Shown: positions 46,372 through 55,197, counted from the stretch's first letter. The stretch is 64,000 bases of DNA from Microbacterium sp. XT11 (GCF_001513675.1 NZ_CP013859.1:2543081-2607080); one strand, 5' to 3'. The notes: generated by a model not told the origin, from the sequence alone. Numbers and translations: made by a program.

Positions 46372-46830
46372 TCACGCATTCGAGGTGGGCGCCGTGGAGC
46401 CGCGCTCGCGCCCGCTGCTGCCTGCGACGAGGCGGAGAGCACCGAGGAACGCCTCGCGGGCCTCGGTGTCGAGAGCGGAGAGCAGCTCCTCCTGCGCATC
46501 AGCGGCCAGCGCTTCGAGAAGCTGCCGGCGATCCAGGCCCGCGTCCGTCAGCGAGACGAGGTTGCGACGTGCGTCATCGGGATCCGGGTGGCGCGCGACG
46601 AACCCCCGCTCCTCCAGAGCGGTAAGCGTGACGGCCACATCGCGGCGGTCCAGGCGAGCACGTGAGCCGATCGCGATCTGGGAGAGGGGAGTGGGGCTGT
46701 CGGCGAGGACGTCCAGGATTCGAAAGTCGTACCCGCGGGCATCGACCTCGCCGAGCTTCGCGGCGAGGATGCTGTGTGCGCGCTGGTGCGCCTGGCTCAG
46801 CATCCATGTGGGCAGCTCTGTGAAAGGCAT
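46372..46830 (-). CDS. MarR family transcriptional regulator
   Basis: A 152-residue winged-helix regulator: FTELPTWMLSQAHQRAHSI, AKLGEVDARGYDFRILDVLA, TPLSQIAIGSRARLDRRDVAVTLTALEERG (recognition region) and the wing RHPDPDDARRNLVSLTD. The start is taken as ATG 46830; an upstream ATG would lie in the operator region. It is divergent from a second winged-helix gene, over two matching palindromes, so autoregulation is likely. Confidence 0.88.
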   Translation of the reverse strand: MPFTELPTWMLSQAHQRAHSILAAKLGEVDARGYDFRILDVLADSPTPLSQIAIGSRARLDRRDVAVTLTALEERGFVARHPDPDDARRNLVSLTDAGLDRRQLLEALAADAQEELLSALDTEAREAFLGALRLVAGSSGRERGSTAPTSNA

Positions 46831-46844
46831 CAGCAATCCATCTA

Positions 46845-46857
46845 TTGGTGTCACCAA
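46845..46857. promoter_or_regulatory. MarR operator palindrome 1
   Basis: Perfect palindrome TTGGTG-T-CACCAA (13 bp), just upstream of the marR start codon, inside the divergent promoter. Confidence 0.6.
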
Positions 46858-46869
46858 CATTATGTTATG

Positions 46870-46882
46870 TTGGCTGTACCAA
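46870..46882. promoter_or_regulatory. MarR operator palindrome 2
   Basis: TTGG-CTGTA-CCAA, with the same TTGG-N5-CCAA geometry as the site at 46845, 25 bp away. It ends 16 bp before ATG 46899. Confidence 0.5.
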
Positions 46883-46898
46883 CGATATAGGAGCTGAG

Positions 46899-47324
46899 AT
46901 GCGCACACCACTGCAACAAGAGATCGGTCACACGGAGCGGACGCTCGCTGCACTGCTTGCGGAGCGCGTCCTCGCAGACAGCCCGTTCGCGTCCATGGCG
47001 GAATGGGTGGTGGCGAACACCCTCAGTGCTGGGCCATCGGCGATCGCGGATCTGCGGAATGCGGTCGTTGCGCGGTCGCGCGACGTCGACGTGGCCCTCG
47101 AGCGGATGTCCGTCGTGGGATTGCTGGTGCGGGAGGGTGGTCGCGTGCGGCTCAGTGACGAAGGGCGCGCAGCACTGCACGCGGCGCGGGTCAAGACCTC
47201 GTACGTGGCCTCGCGGATCGACGACGCCGTCAGCGCGACAGGCCGAGACGCCGCCGTGCGTGTACTGGCGACGGTGCGCCAGATCGCCACCGGCCTGCGG
47301 GAATCCGGCATTCCCGTCGGATGA
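46899..47324 (+). CDS. Winged-helix (MarR-like) protein
   Basis: A 141-residue protein with a probable winged-helix core: FASMAEWVVANTLSAGPSAIADLRNAV, RSRDVDVALERMSVVGLLVREGGRVRLSDEGRAALH. The C-terminal helix pair (RVLATVRQIATGLRES) would form the dimer interface. It is not a clear member of one named family. The ATG at 46899 has AGGAGCTG upstream. It shares the operator region with the divergent marR gene, suggesting a linked pair of regulators with no obvious structural target next to them. Confidence 0.7.
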   Translation: MRTPLQQEIGHTERTLAALLAERVLADSPFASMAEWVVANTLSAGPSAIADLRNAVVARSRDVDVALERMSVVGLLVREGGRVRLSDEGRAALHAARVKTSYVASRIDDAVSATGRDAAVRVLATVRQIATGLRESGIPVG

Positions 47325-47334
47325 GCATTAGCCG

Positions 47335-47348
47335 ATAATGCACATTAT
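47335..47348. promoter_or_regulatory. Small palindrome ATAATG-CA-CATTAT
   Basis: A 6-bp inverted repeat, AT-rich in a GC-rich setting, about 160 bp upstream of the acetyltransferase gene. It may be an operator or promoter element for that gene. Confidence 0.35.
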
Positions 47349-47509
47349 GTCAGAACAACCGGATCATAGCGACCAGCGCCGCCCGAAGCGGCAACACGAT
47401 GGCGACCTCCCCCGCGCCCGAGCGCGAGCAACTGTGAGACGCTCGGGCTTTGAGAAAGGACACGGAGCGGAGAGAAGCATGGGAGTGCGAACGATCGACG
47501 TCTGCCGCG

Positions 47510-48073
47510 ATGTCTGAAGCTCCGTTCGACGCCTCGAAGCTCGTCCTGTTCAATGGCGCGGAGGCCGCTGCAATGAGTGCTGCGGTGTGGCGGTGCTATT
47601 CATCGGTGTTCGACGACAGCCCTGACTACGACACCTGGAACCGCGAGATGTTCACGCGCCACTCGCAGCGCGACGGATTCAGACTTGCGATCGCCGCCGA
47701 GGGCGACACGGTGCTGGGATTCAGCTGGGGGTACACAGGCCGACCGGGGCAGTACTGGACCGACCTCGTCAACCTGAGCCTTCCCGCGCACATCGCCGAC
47801 GAATGGGTGGGTGGTCATTTCGAGTTCGTAGAACTCGGTGTCCTGTCGTCCGAGCGCGGTGCTGGAATCGGGCGAGCACTCCATGACGCGCTCCTCGATG
47901 GCGTGACGGGACGGTGTCTGTTGAGCACGACAACCGACGCCGCCGATGCCGCCGTGCGGCTCTACGAGCGGAGCGGATGGCGGGGGCTTGGGCTCCTCTC
48001 CCCTGATGTTCAGGTCATGGGACTGAAACGCGCCAGGCGGCGCTCGTCCAGAGCGCGGCGTGCGCAGGAGTAG
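47510..48073 (+). CDS. GNAT family N-acetyltransferase
   Basis: A 187-residue acetyltransferase. The acetyl-CoA motif A is VELGVLSSERGAGIGRALHDALL, and motif B has STTTDAADAAVRLYERSGW. The N-terminal half (MFTRHSQRDGFRLAIAAEGDTVLGFSWGY) makes the usual first strands. The acceptor substrate is unknown. ATG 47510 is preferred; the frame is open a further 60 bp. The stop TAG at 48071 lies in the -10 box for the MFS gene. Confidence 0.83.
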   Translation: MSEAPFDASKLVLFNGAEAAAMSAAVWRCYSSVFDDSPDYDTWNREMFTRHSQRDGFRLAIAAEGDTVLGFSWGYTGRPGQYWTDLVNLSLPAHIADEWVGGHFEFVELGVLSSERGAGIGRALHDALLDGVTGRCLLSTTTDAADAAVRLYERSGWRGLGLLSPDVQVMGLKRARRRSSRARRAQE

Positions 48074-48076
48074 CGT
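48071..48076 (+). promoter_or_regulatory. -10 box (TAGCGT) for the MFS gene
   Basis: TAGCGT overlaps the acetyltransferase stop codon and ends 6 nt before GTG 48083. Confidence 0.45.
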
Positions 48077-48082
48077 AGAAGG

Positions 48083-49408
48083 GTGCAGCGCGACTCCCCT
48101 TCTCTTTCCTCCGAACCAGGGTGGCGCGCCTGGCTGATCTGGTCTGTGGGCGTGGCCGCGTACGTGCTGGCGATCACCAACCGCACGTCCCTGGGGGCCG
48201 TCGGCGTCGAGGCGGCCGATAGATTCCAAGCGGATGCGTCGACGCTCGCGCTCTTCGCGGTCGTGCAACTGGCGGTCTACGGAGGCATGCAGATCCCGAT
48301 CGGCGTGCTCCTGGACCGCCACGGCTCCCGCCCGGTCATGACGGTCGGGATGCTGCTCATGGCAGCGGGGCAGCTGACCATGGCCCTCTCCCCCAGCATC
48401 GGCATCGCGATCGTCGCCCGGGTGCTGCTCGGCGCCGGCGACGCAGCCATCTTCCCGGCCGTGCTGCGCCTGGTCGCCACGTGGTTCCCCGCTCAACGCG
48501 GACCTCTCATGGTCCAGTTCACCGGCATCATCGGCCAGGCCGGGCAGCTCGTCGCCCTCGTGCCCCTTGCCGCCTTCCTGCACGCCACCACGTGGAGCGT
48601 GACCTTCGGGAGCATCGCCGGTCTCGGCGTGCTGTTCACGATCCTCGTCGCCGTCGTCATCCGGAATCACCCGCCGGAGCGCGGTGCCGATGTCACCGTC
48701 AACACAGACACGGGACTCGTCCGGGTCGTGACGTCCGCCATCGACACGGGTGTCGGCATCCGCGCCGCGTGGGCGCACCCCGGAACGCGCCTGGCGTTCT
48801 GGTCGCATTTCACGACGCCGTTCGCCGGGACCGCGTTCGTGCTCCTCTGGGGGATGCCGTTCCTCACGGCGGCGCAGGGGCTCGACACCGGGCACGCCGC
48901 CGGCATCATCTCGGTCTACGTCGTGGCAGGCATGGCGCTCGGTCCTGTCATCGGTGATCTCTCACGGCGGCTGCCGAACCACCGCTCCCTCGCTCTCGTC
49001 CTCCCGGCCATCGGCGTGCAGGTCGTCGCGTGGGTGGCGGTGATCGCATTCCCCGGTCCTGCGCCGCTCTGGCTGCTCTACGTCCTCGCTGTCGCGCTGG
49101 CGACGGGCGGCCCGGCATCGATGATCGCATTCGACCATGCGCGCACGCACAACCCGACCCACCGGTTGAGCACGGCGACGGGAGTCACGAACGCCGGAGG
49201 CTTCATCGCGGCGCTCATCGCGATCTTCCTCATCGGATTCGTCCTCGACCTGCAGGGCGCCGGCACGCCGGACACCTACTCTCTCGACGCGTTCCGGGTG
49301 GCCTTCCTCATGCCGCTCCCCCTATGGGTGATCGGGACGATCTTCATCCTCGTCGAACGCAAGCGGACGCGGATCCGGATGGGACTCGACCCGGAACGCC
49401 GCCGCTGA
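48083..49408 (+). CDS. MFS transporter (unassigned family)
   Basis: A 441-residue major facilitator with 12 predicted membrane helices. Motif A in loop 2-3 is GVLLDRHGSRPVMTVGMLLM, and an Ala/Gly-rich helix 4-5 region is RVLLGAGDAAIFPAVLRLVATWFP. The start is the GTG at 48083. The substrate is unknown. The leading-strand layout puts it right after the GNAT gene, possibly in one unit. Confidence 0.88.
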   Translation: MQRDSPSLSSEPGWRAWLIWSVGVAAYVLAITNRTSLGAVGVEAADRFQADASTLALFAVVQLAVYGGMQIPIGVLLDRHGSRPVMTVGMLLMAAGQLTMALSPSIGIAIVARVLLGAGDAAIFPAVLRLVATWFPAQRGPLMVQFTGIIGQAGQLVALVPLAAFLHATTWSVTFGSIAGLGVLFTILVAVVIRNHPPERGADVTVNTDTGLVRVVTSAIDTGVGIRAAWAHPGTRLAFWSHFTTPFAGTAFVLLWGMPFLTAAQGLDTGHAAGIISVYVVAGMALGPVIGDLSRRLPNHRSLALVLPAIGVQVVAWVAVIAFPGPAPLWLLYVLAVALATGGPASMIAFDHARTHNPTHRLSTATGVTNAGGFIAALIAIFLIGFVLDLQGAGTPDTYSLDAFRVAFLMPLPLWVIGTIFILVERKRTRIRMGLDPERRR

Positions 49409-49444
49409 CGCTCACCTCTCCCCCGCAGACCCGAGGCTGCATCG

Positions 49445-50200
49445 TCACCGCGGGCCGCGGCTGAGGGGTGTCCAGCCGAAGGGGACCACGCCGTCGACGA
49501 CCGCTCGTTCGTCGTCCGCTCGGGCCGACCACCCCTGCGCCTCCCCCGGCGTCTCGAACGCGCCGCGGGCGACGCGCAGACCGACGTCCTCATGCTCCGC
49601 GCGAGGCAGCGACCCGCGTCGCACCGATGCTCGGACGCTCCATGCGTCGTCGGCGAACCCGCCGCCGCGGAACACACGGTAGTCCGCGTATCGGGCAGGG
49701 TCGAGCAGGTCCCAGCACCATTCCCACACGTTCCCGAGGGTGTCGAAGAGTCCGTGCAGGTTGGGCAGCTTCGCGCCGACGGGCTGCGGCGTCGAGACGC
49801 CATCCGCGGCGGTCCATGCGGCATCCGCGAGGGGCGCGTAGTGCGGCCCCGTCGAACCGGCGCGGCAGGCGTACTCCCACTCGGCCTCGGTGGGCAGCCG
49901 ATAGCCGTCGGCCGTGACGTCCCAGAAGACCTCTTCCCCGTCGAAGCGGTAGACCGGATCCCACCCCTCCCACTCGGATGCGGCGTTGCAGAAACGAACG
50001 GCGCGCTGCCAGCTGACGCCCGACGCGGGGCGCCGCGGATGCTGCGACGGGAACGGAAGCACCTCGGCGAACTGCTCTTCGGTCACCGGGAACACGCCGA
50101 TCTCGTAATCGTCCAGCACCACCGTCCGCTGCACCCGGCGGCGGGCATCGTGCAGCGTCACGGTTCCCCCGGGGATGCGCTGCAGCTCGATGTCGCTCAC
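49445..50200 (-). CDS. SUMF1/EgtB/PvdO domain protein
   Basis: A 251-residue protein with the formylglycine-generating-enzyme (SUMF1) fold: IPGGTVTLHD, YEIGVFPVTEEQFAEV, GVSWQRAVRFCNAASEWEGW, YRLPTEAEWEYACRAGS, GLFDTLGNVWEWCWD and FRGGGF. It lacks the C-terminal Cys pair that binds copper in true FGE, so it probably does not make formylglycine; non-catalytic or ergothioneine-type relatives share this fold. The GTG start at 50200 is 26 bp after the SGNH stop. The C-terminal tail PFGWTPLSRGPR is unusual. Confidence 0.82.
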   Translation of the reverse strand: MSDIELQRIPGGTVTLHDARRRVQRTVVLDDYEIGVFPVTEEQFAEVLPFPSQHPRRPASGVSWQRAVRFCNAASEWEGWDPVYRFDGEEVFWDVTADGYRLPTEAEWEYACRAGSTGPHYAPLADAAWTAADGVSTPQPVGAKLPNLHGLFDTLGNVWEWCWDLLDPARYADYRVFRGGGFADDAWSVRASVRRGSLPRAEHEDVGLRVARGAFETPGEAQGWSARADDERAVVDGVVPFGWTPLSRGPR

Positions 50201-50225
50201 GGCGTCCGCCGGTTCGGCGCGTTTC

Positions 50226-50984
50226 TCATGCCTGCGGCGTCCGGTCGACCCACGTCGGGTACTTCGCGGTCCGCCCATCGCCCGACGAGGTCCGCGTGAC
50301 GCGTCGTCGCACCCATGGTGCGACGAACTCCCGGTAGTACGCCAGCCCGCTCGGTCCCGCGGCCGCCGCGGCCGCGGGCGACCACCACGACTGCGGCGGC
50401 TCGAAGCCGAGTGCGTGCAGCACACGAGCCGCGACGCGATGATGCCCCGCGGCGTTCATGTGCAGCCGATCCTCAGACCAGTACTGCGGCTTCGACAGCT
50501 CAGCGTCGCCCCAGTTCAGCGCACGGACGACGTCAGGTCGGCCTTCGATCCGGCGGAGCACCGCATCGGAGAGCTGGTCGCCGCGGCGTTGGATCAGCGG
50601 TCCCATCGGCAGCTGGCCGCTGGGGTTCGCGCCGGACAGGAGGATCAACGTGACGCCCTCCTCATCACATCGGCGCAGCACCCGGCTGAACGCGTCGGCG
50701 ATGTGCTCCATGTCGGTGCGCGGGCGAAGCATGTCGTTCCCGCCGCCGTTGAACGACAGGTGGGTCGGCCGCAGCGCGAGGGCCGGTTCCAGCTGCTGTT
50801 CCACGATCGGCCAGGCGAGCTTGCCGCGGATCGCGAGGTTCGCGTACTTGATCGGGTGCCCGGCCGCGTCGGCCCATCCCTGGGCGGCGATGTCGGCCCA
50901 GCCTCGCTCCCGCCCATCGGGGAGCACGTCCCCGACCCCCTCGGTGAACGAGTCTCCGATCGCCACGAAACGCACTTCGGTCAC
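50226..50984 (-). CDS. SGNH/GDSL hydrolase (second paralogue)
   Basis: A 252-residue SGNH hydrolase: Ser in VAIGDSFTEGVGD, NLAIRGK, GGGNDMLRP, and Asp/His in EDRLHMNAAGHHRVA. It shares many blocks with the gene at 21533-22366, including the C-terminal tail pattern SSGD-x-x-x-AK-x-P. The GTG at 50984 is 6 nt after a TAGGCT box, so it is probably leaderless. A SUMF1-domain gene follows in the same direction. Confidence 0.88.
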   Translation of the reverse strand: MTEVRFVAIGDSFTEGVGDVLPDGRERGWADIAAQGWADAAGHPIKYANLAIRGKLAWPIVEQQLEPALALRPTHLSFNGGGNDMLRPRTDMEHIADAFSRVLRRCDEEGVTLILLSGANPSGQLPMGPLIQRRGDQLSDAVLRRIEGRPDVVRALNWGDAELSKPQYWSEDRLHMNAAGHHRVAARVLHALGFEPPQSWWSPAAAAAAGPSGLAYYREFVAPWVRRRVTRTSSGDGRTAKYPTWVDRTPQA

Positions 50985-50990
50985 GCCCCC

Positions 50991-50996
50991 AGCCTA
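50991..50996 (-). promoter_or_regulatory. -10 box (TAGGCT) for the SGNH-SUMF1 pair
   Basis: On the minus strand TAGGCT is followed by 6 nt and GTG 50984. Confidence 0.5.
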
Positions 50997-51030
50997 TGCC
51001 GCACGTGGGGCGCCCCGGCGCGTGCATCGC

Positions 51031-52392
51031 TCAGCGGTCGTCGAGTGCGGCGCCTCGTGAGTCGGTGAGCCCCCACGCGGCGATCGCCGCGACCACGAAG
51101 CAGATCGCGAAGACGGCGAACAGCGTGGGTGCTCCGCCTGCGGCGAGCAGCACCGGCACGGTCAGCGGTGCGACGATCGAGGCGATGCGTCCGACGCCCG
51201 CAGCCCAGCCGCTTCCCGTCGCGCGCAGCGAGGTCGGATAGATCTCCGGCGACACGGCGTACAGAGCGCCCCAGGCGCCGAGGTTGAAGAACGACAGCGC
51301 CATGCCTGCCGCGATGATGCCGACCTCCGACGACGCGGTGCCGAAGACGACGGCCGACACAGCCGAGCCTGCGAGGAAGACCGACAGCGTCACCCGTCTC
51401 CCCCACACCTCGATCAGCCAGGCGGCAGCCGCGTACCCCGGTATCTGCGCAAGAGTGATGATGAGAGTGAAGCCGAACGACCGTACGAGGCCGAAGCCCG
51501 CGTCGACGAGGATGCTCGGGATCCAGATGAAGGCGCCGTAGTAGGCGAAGTTCACGCACAGCCACACGAGCCACAGCGATGCTGTGCGCACGCGGAACTC
51601 CGGCTTCCACAGTGTGGTGAGCCGCGCGCGAGCCGTGACGGCGATCGCCCGTGACGGGGGCTCTTTGCGGATGGCGGGACCTGCGACGATGCCGGCATCC
51701 GCTTCGAACTCCGCGACGATCCGGTCGGCCTGTGCGATGCGTCCGCGCGAGGCCAGCCAGCGGGGCGACTCCGGCATCACCCATCGCACGATCACTGCGT
51801 ATGCTGCCGGCAGCGCACCGAGCGCGAACGCCCACCGCCAGCCCTCGGCGGACGCGGGGATCACCAGGAAGCCGATGACCGCGGATGCGGTCCACCCGAC
51901 GGCCCAGAAGGCTTCGAGGACGACGATGAGGCGACCTCGGATGCGAGCAGGGGCGAACTCGCTCACATACGTCGACGCCACGGGCAGTTCGGCGCCGAGC
52001 CCGAGTCCGACGAAGAACCGCAGCATGAGGAGCAGGGCCAGCGAACCGACGAGCGCGCTCGCTCCGGTCGCTACGCCGTAGATCAGCAGCGTGAGCGCGA
52101 AGACCTGCCGTCGGCCGAGCCGATCGGCGATCAGACCTCCCAGTGCGGCGCCCACGGCCATCCCGATGAAGCCGACCGACGCCACCCAGCCCGCCTCGGT
52201 CTTGCTGAGATCCCACTGCTGCGTGAGCGCAGCCAGCACGAACGAGATCAGCCCGACGTCCATCGCGTCGAGCGCCCAGCCGACGCCGGAGCCCGTGAGC
52301 AGGCGCAGATGCCTGCGCGTGAACGGAAGATCGTCGAGGCGGCCAGCGAGCGAGGCGCGGCTGGGCAGCACGGTGTCGGCCATGACACTCAT
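51031..52392 (-). CDS. MFS transporter (metabolite:H+ symporter-like)
   Basis: A 453-residue 12-helix permease. The first motif is GSGVGWALDAMDVGLISFVL, motif A GGLIADRLGRRQVFALTLLIYG, then RFFVGLGLGAELPVASTYVSEFAPARIRGR, and PESPRWL in the central loop. The pattern is that of sugar-porter/AAHS relatives for sugars, aromatic acids or other organic anions; the substrate is unknown. The ATG at 52392 or 52383 is the start; a 13-bp-arm palindrome lies directly upstream. Confidence 0.88.
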   Translation of the reverse strand: MSVMADTVLPSRASLAGRLDDLPFTRRHLRLLTGSGVGWALDAMDVGLISFVLAALTQQWDLSKTEAGWVASVGFIGMAVGAALGGLIADRLGRRQVFALTLLIYGVATGASALVGSLALLLMLRFFVGLGLGAELPVASTYVSEFAPARIRGRLIVVLEAFWAVGWTASAVIGFLVIPASAEGWRWAFALGALPAAYAVIVRWVMPESPRWLASRGRIAQADRIVAEFEADAGIVAGPAIRKEPPSRAIAVTARARLTTLWKPEFRVRTASLWLVWLCVNFAYYGAFIWIPSILVDAGFGLVRSFGFTLIITLAQIPGYAAAAWLIEVWGRRVTLSVFLAGSAVSAVVFGTASSEVGIIAAGMALSFFNLGAWGALYAVSPEIYPTSLRATGSGWAAGVGRIASIVAPLTVPVLLAAGGAPTLFAVFAICFVVAAIAAWGLTDSRGAALDDR

Positions 52393-52418
52393 CGTAGGGG
52401 CGGTTACCGCCCCTACGA
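52392..52418. promoter_or_regulatory. Long palindrome between the LLM oxidoreductase and MFS genes
   Basis: Perfect 13-bp arms around one central base, in the 28-bp gap between the two genes, touching the MFS start codon. It can form a hairpin with a small loop, so it may be a terminator/attenuator or an operator. Confidence 0.5.
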
Positions 52419-52420
52419 GC

Positions 52421-53455
52421 TCAGTCGTGAGCAGCGAGCAGACGACGGACGCGAGGGATGACCTCGGTGCCGTAGAGCTCGATGCTGCGCATCATCGCCT
52501 CATGAGACAGGGTGCCGGTGGCGTACTTGAGGTCGAACCGCCCCAGCCCGAGCGTGGTGACGGTGTCGGCGATCTTCGCGGCGACCCGGTCCGGTGAGCC
52601 GACGTACAGGGCGCCCTCCGGCCCCACGTCGTTCTGGAAGCGAGCGCGACTGTACGGTGGCCAGCCGCGTTCCCGACCGATCGTGTCGTTCATCGCCTCG
52701 AACCCCGAGTACGCCGCGTCCCAGGCCTCGGCATCCGATTCGGCGACGTGGCCCGGCGAATGCACGGACACCGGGTGGGACCGCGTGCCGAACGTCGCCA
52801 CCGAACGGTGGTAGAGGTCAACGAACGGCCGGAACCTGCCGGCGGGCCCGCCGATGATCGCGAGCATGAGTCCGAGACCGTGCCGGGCCACGCGGACGAC
52901 GGACTCGGGGCTCCCGCCGACGCCCACCCAGGTCCGCAGCCCGCGCTCCGTCTTCGGGAACACGTCGGCGTTCTCCAGTGGCGCCCGCATCGTCCCGGAC
53001 CAGGTGACGGGCTTCTCCTTCAGGAGTTCGACGAACAGCTCGAGCTTCTCCTCGAACAGGGCATCGTAATCGCGCAGGTCGTAGCCGAAGAGCGGGAACG
53101 ACTCGATGAACGAGCCTCGCCCGAGAACGACTTCCGCGCGACCGTTCGAGACCGCGTCGAGCGTCGCGAACCTCTCGTAGACCCGCACGGGATCGTCCGA
53201 CGAGAGCACGGTGACCGCGGTGCCGAGCCGGATCCGTTGCGTGCGCGAGGCGATGGCCGCGAGCACCATCTCGGGTGCCGACACCGCGAACTCCGGGCGG
53301 TGGTGCTCCCCCACCCCGAAGAACTCCACGCCGACGGCATCCGCCAGCTCCGCCTGCGCCACGATGTTGCGGATCGTCTGCGCACCGCTGAGCAGCTCGC
53401 CGTCGGGACCGCGCGTGATGTCTCCGAACGTGTCGAGACCGAACTCGATGTCCAT
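52421..53455 (-). CDS. LLM class flavin-dependent oxidoreductase (luciferase-like)
   Basis: A 344-residue TIM-barrel flavin-dependent monooxygenase-like enzyme. It starts MDIEFGLDTFGDITRGPDG, with GVEFFGVGEHHRPEF, RIRLGTAVTVLSSDDPVRVYE, RAEVVLGRGSFIES and the C-terminal SPDRVAAKI. It needs reduced FMN from an external reductase or F420-like cofactor; the substrate is unknown. RBS AGGAAGG precedes ATG 53455. Confidence 0.88.
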   Translation of the reverse strand: MDIEFGLDTFGDITRGPDGELLSGAQTIRNIVAQAELADAVGVEFFGVGEHHRPEFAVSAPEMVLAAIASRTQRIRLGTAVTVLSSDDPVRVYERFATLDAVSNGRAEVVLGRGSFIESFPLFGYDLRDYDALFEEKLELFVELLKEKPVTWSGTMRAPLENADVFPKTERGLRTWVGVGGSPESVVRVARHGLGLMLAIIGGPAGRFRPFVDLYHRSVATFGTRSHPVSVHSPGHVAESDAEAWDAAYSGFEAMNDTIGRERGWPPYSRARFQNDVGPEGALYVGSPDRVAAKIADTVTTLGLGRFDLKYATGTLSHEAMMRSIELYGTEVIPRVRRLLAAHD

Positions 53456-53511
53456 GTCAGCCCTTCCTATTCAGGTGAATGAACATCGGGTCGATCCGAC
53501 GCATTCCCGGC

Positions 53512-55185
53512 TCAGTTCAGCAGCGCCGAGCGCAGCGTGTCGAGGCCGACACCACCCATGTCCAGGGCGCGCTTGTGGAACTCCTTGATGTCGAAGGCGT
53601 CGCCGCGCGCTGCGCGATAGGCGTCGCGCACCTGCTCCCAGATGCGCTGGCCGACCTTGTACGAGGGCGCCTGGCCCGGCCACCCGAGGTAGCGGTTCAC
53701 TTCGAACTGCACGAACTGATCGGGCATGTTCACGTTGCGGCGCATGAACTCCAGCGCATACGGAGCGTCCCACACACCGTCACCCTCGAGACGCGGCTTG
53801 CCGAGGTGCACGCCGATGTCGAGCACCACGCGGGCCGCACGCATGCGCTGGCCATCGAGCATCCCGAGGCGGTCGCCCGGATCGTCGAGGTACCCCAGCT
53901 GCTCCATGAGGCGCTCGGCGTAGAGAGCCCAGCCCTCCGCGTGGCCGGACGTGCCGGCGAGAAGGCGACGCCAGGAGTTCAATTCGGCCCGGTTGTACAC
54001 GGCCTGGGCGATCTGCAGGTGATGCCCCGGCACGCCCTCGTGATACACGGTCGTGAGCTCGCGCCACGTGTCGAACTCGTTCACGCCCTCAGGGACGGAC
54101 CACCACATGCGCCCAGGGCGGGAGAAGTCATCCGTCGGGGCGGTGTAGTAGATCCCGCCTTCCTGAGTCGGCGCGATCATGCACTCCAGCGTGCGGATCT
54201 CGTCGGGGATGTCGAAGTGCGTCGCTCCGAGCTCCGCCACCGCCCGATCGCTGGTCTCCTGCATCCACCGCTGCAGAGCGTCGGTGCCCACGAGCTTGCG
54301 GGACGCATCCGCCTCCAGATGGGCCACCGCCTCCTCGACGCTCGCCCCTGGCAGGATCTCGTTCGCGATCGCGGTCTGCTCAGCGATCATGCGCTGCAGC
54401 TCGTCACGACCCCACTCGTACGTCTCATCGAGATCGATGGTGGCGCCCAGGAAACGGCGGGAATTGAGGGCATACAGCTCGCGTCCGACCGCATCGTCTT
54501 CGGATGCGACGGGTGCGAGCTCCTCGGCGAGGAAACGACGCAACCCGTCGTAGGCGACCCGTGCCGCGGCCGAGTTGTCGGCCAGCGTGCGAGCGAGCGA
54601 GGCGGGGAGGTTCCCCTCGTCGGGGGCGGCGTGCGCGACGAAGGCGGCGAAGAAGCCGTCGTCGGCGGTGTACCGGTCGATCTGAGTGGCCACCTCCGTC
54701 ACCTGCCTGCGGGCCGGTGTGACGCCTGCTGCAATGCCTGCGCGCAGGGTCTCGATGTACCCGCGGAGCGCATCAGGGACCGCAGCCAGGCGTGTGGCGA
54801 TGACGCTCCAGTCGTCGGCGGTCGCCGTGGGCATGAGGTCGAACGCCGAGCGGACGTCTTGCGCGGCGGAGGCGATGACGTTCAGGTCCCGCAGGTGCCA
54901 GCCGGCCTCGTGCAGCTCCAGGTCGAGCGTCAGCTCCGACAGCAGGTCGGTCTTCGTCACCTCATCGATGGCGTCGACGGGCTCGAGGGCCGTCAGCTCC
55001 GCGACGGTGGCGCGTGTCGCCGAGGCGATCTCCTCGTGCCCTTCGGGGCTGAGGTCGCCGAAGCGGTCGTTCACCTCGGTGCGTCCGATGTACGTGCCCA
55101 GGGTCGGTGCGAGGACGGTGAGCTTGTCGACCCAGGCCTCGGCGACCTTGTCGATGGCAGACGGAGTGCGAGGTACGGAAGTCAT
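53512..55185 (-). CDS. DUF885 family (metallopeptidase-like) protein
   Basis: A 557-residue protein of the DUF885 family, structurally like zinc carboxypeptidases. The metal motif is VYHEGVPGHHLQIAQ and the third ligand probably lies in TSGHAEGWALYAERLM. N-terminal 200 residues are helical. It has no signal peptide. The ATG at 55185 is 6 nt after a TAGGCT box. Activity is not established for this family in most bacteria. Confidence 0.88.
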   Translation of the reverse strand: MTSVPRTPSAIDKVAEAWVDKLTVLAPTLGTYIGRTEVNDRFGDLSPEGHEEIASATRATVAELTALEPVDAIDEVTKTDLLSELTLDLELHEAGWHLRDLNVIASAAQDVRSAFDLMPTATADDWSVIATRLAAVPDALRGYIETLRAGIAAGVTPARRQVTEVATQIDRYTADDGFFAAFVAHAAPDEGNLPASLARTLADNSAAARVAYDGLRRFLAEELAPVASEDDAVGRELYALNSRRFLGATIDLDETYEWGRDELQRMIAEQTAIANEILPGASVEEAVAHLEADASRKLVGTDALQRWMQETSDRAVAELGATHFDIPDEIRTLECMIAPTQEGGIYYTAPTDDFSRPGRMWWSVPEGVNEFDTWRELTTVYHEGVPGHHLQIAQAVYNRAELNSWRRLLAGTSGHAEGWALYAERLMEQLGYLDDPGDRLGMLDGQRMRAARVVLDIGVHLGKPRLEGDGVWDAPYALEFMRRNVNMPDQFVQFEVNRYLGWPGQAPSYKVGQRIWEQVRDAYRAARGDAFDIKEFHKRALDMGGVGLDTLRSALLN

Positions 55186-55191
55186 CGCTCC

Positions 55192-55197
55192 AGCCTA
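55192..55197 (-). promoter_or_regulatory. -10 box (TAGGCT) for the DUF885 gene
   Basis: On the minus strand TAGGCT is 6 nt before ATG 55185. Confidence 0.5.
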
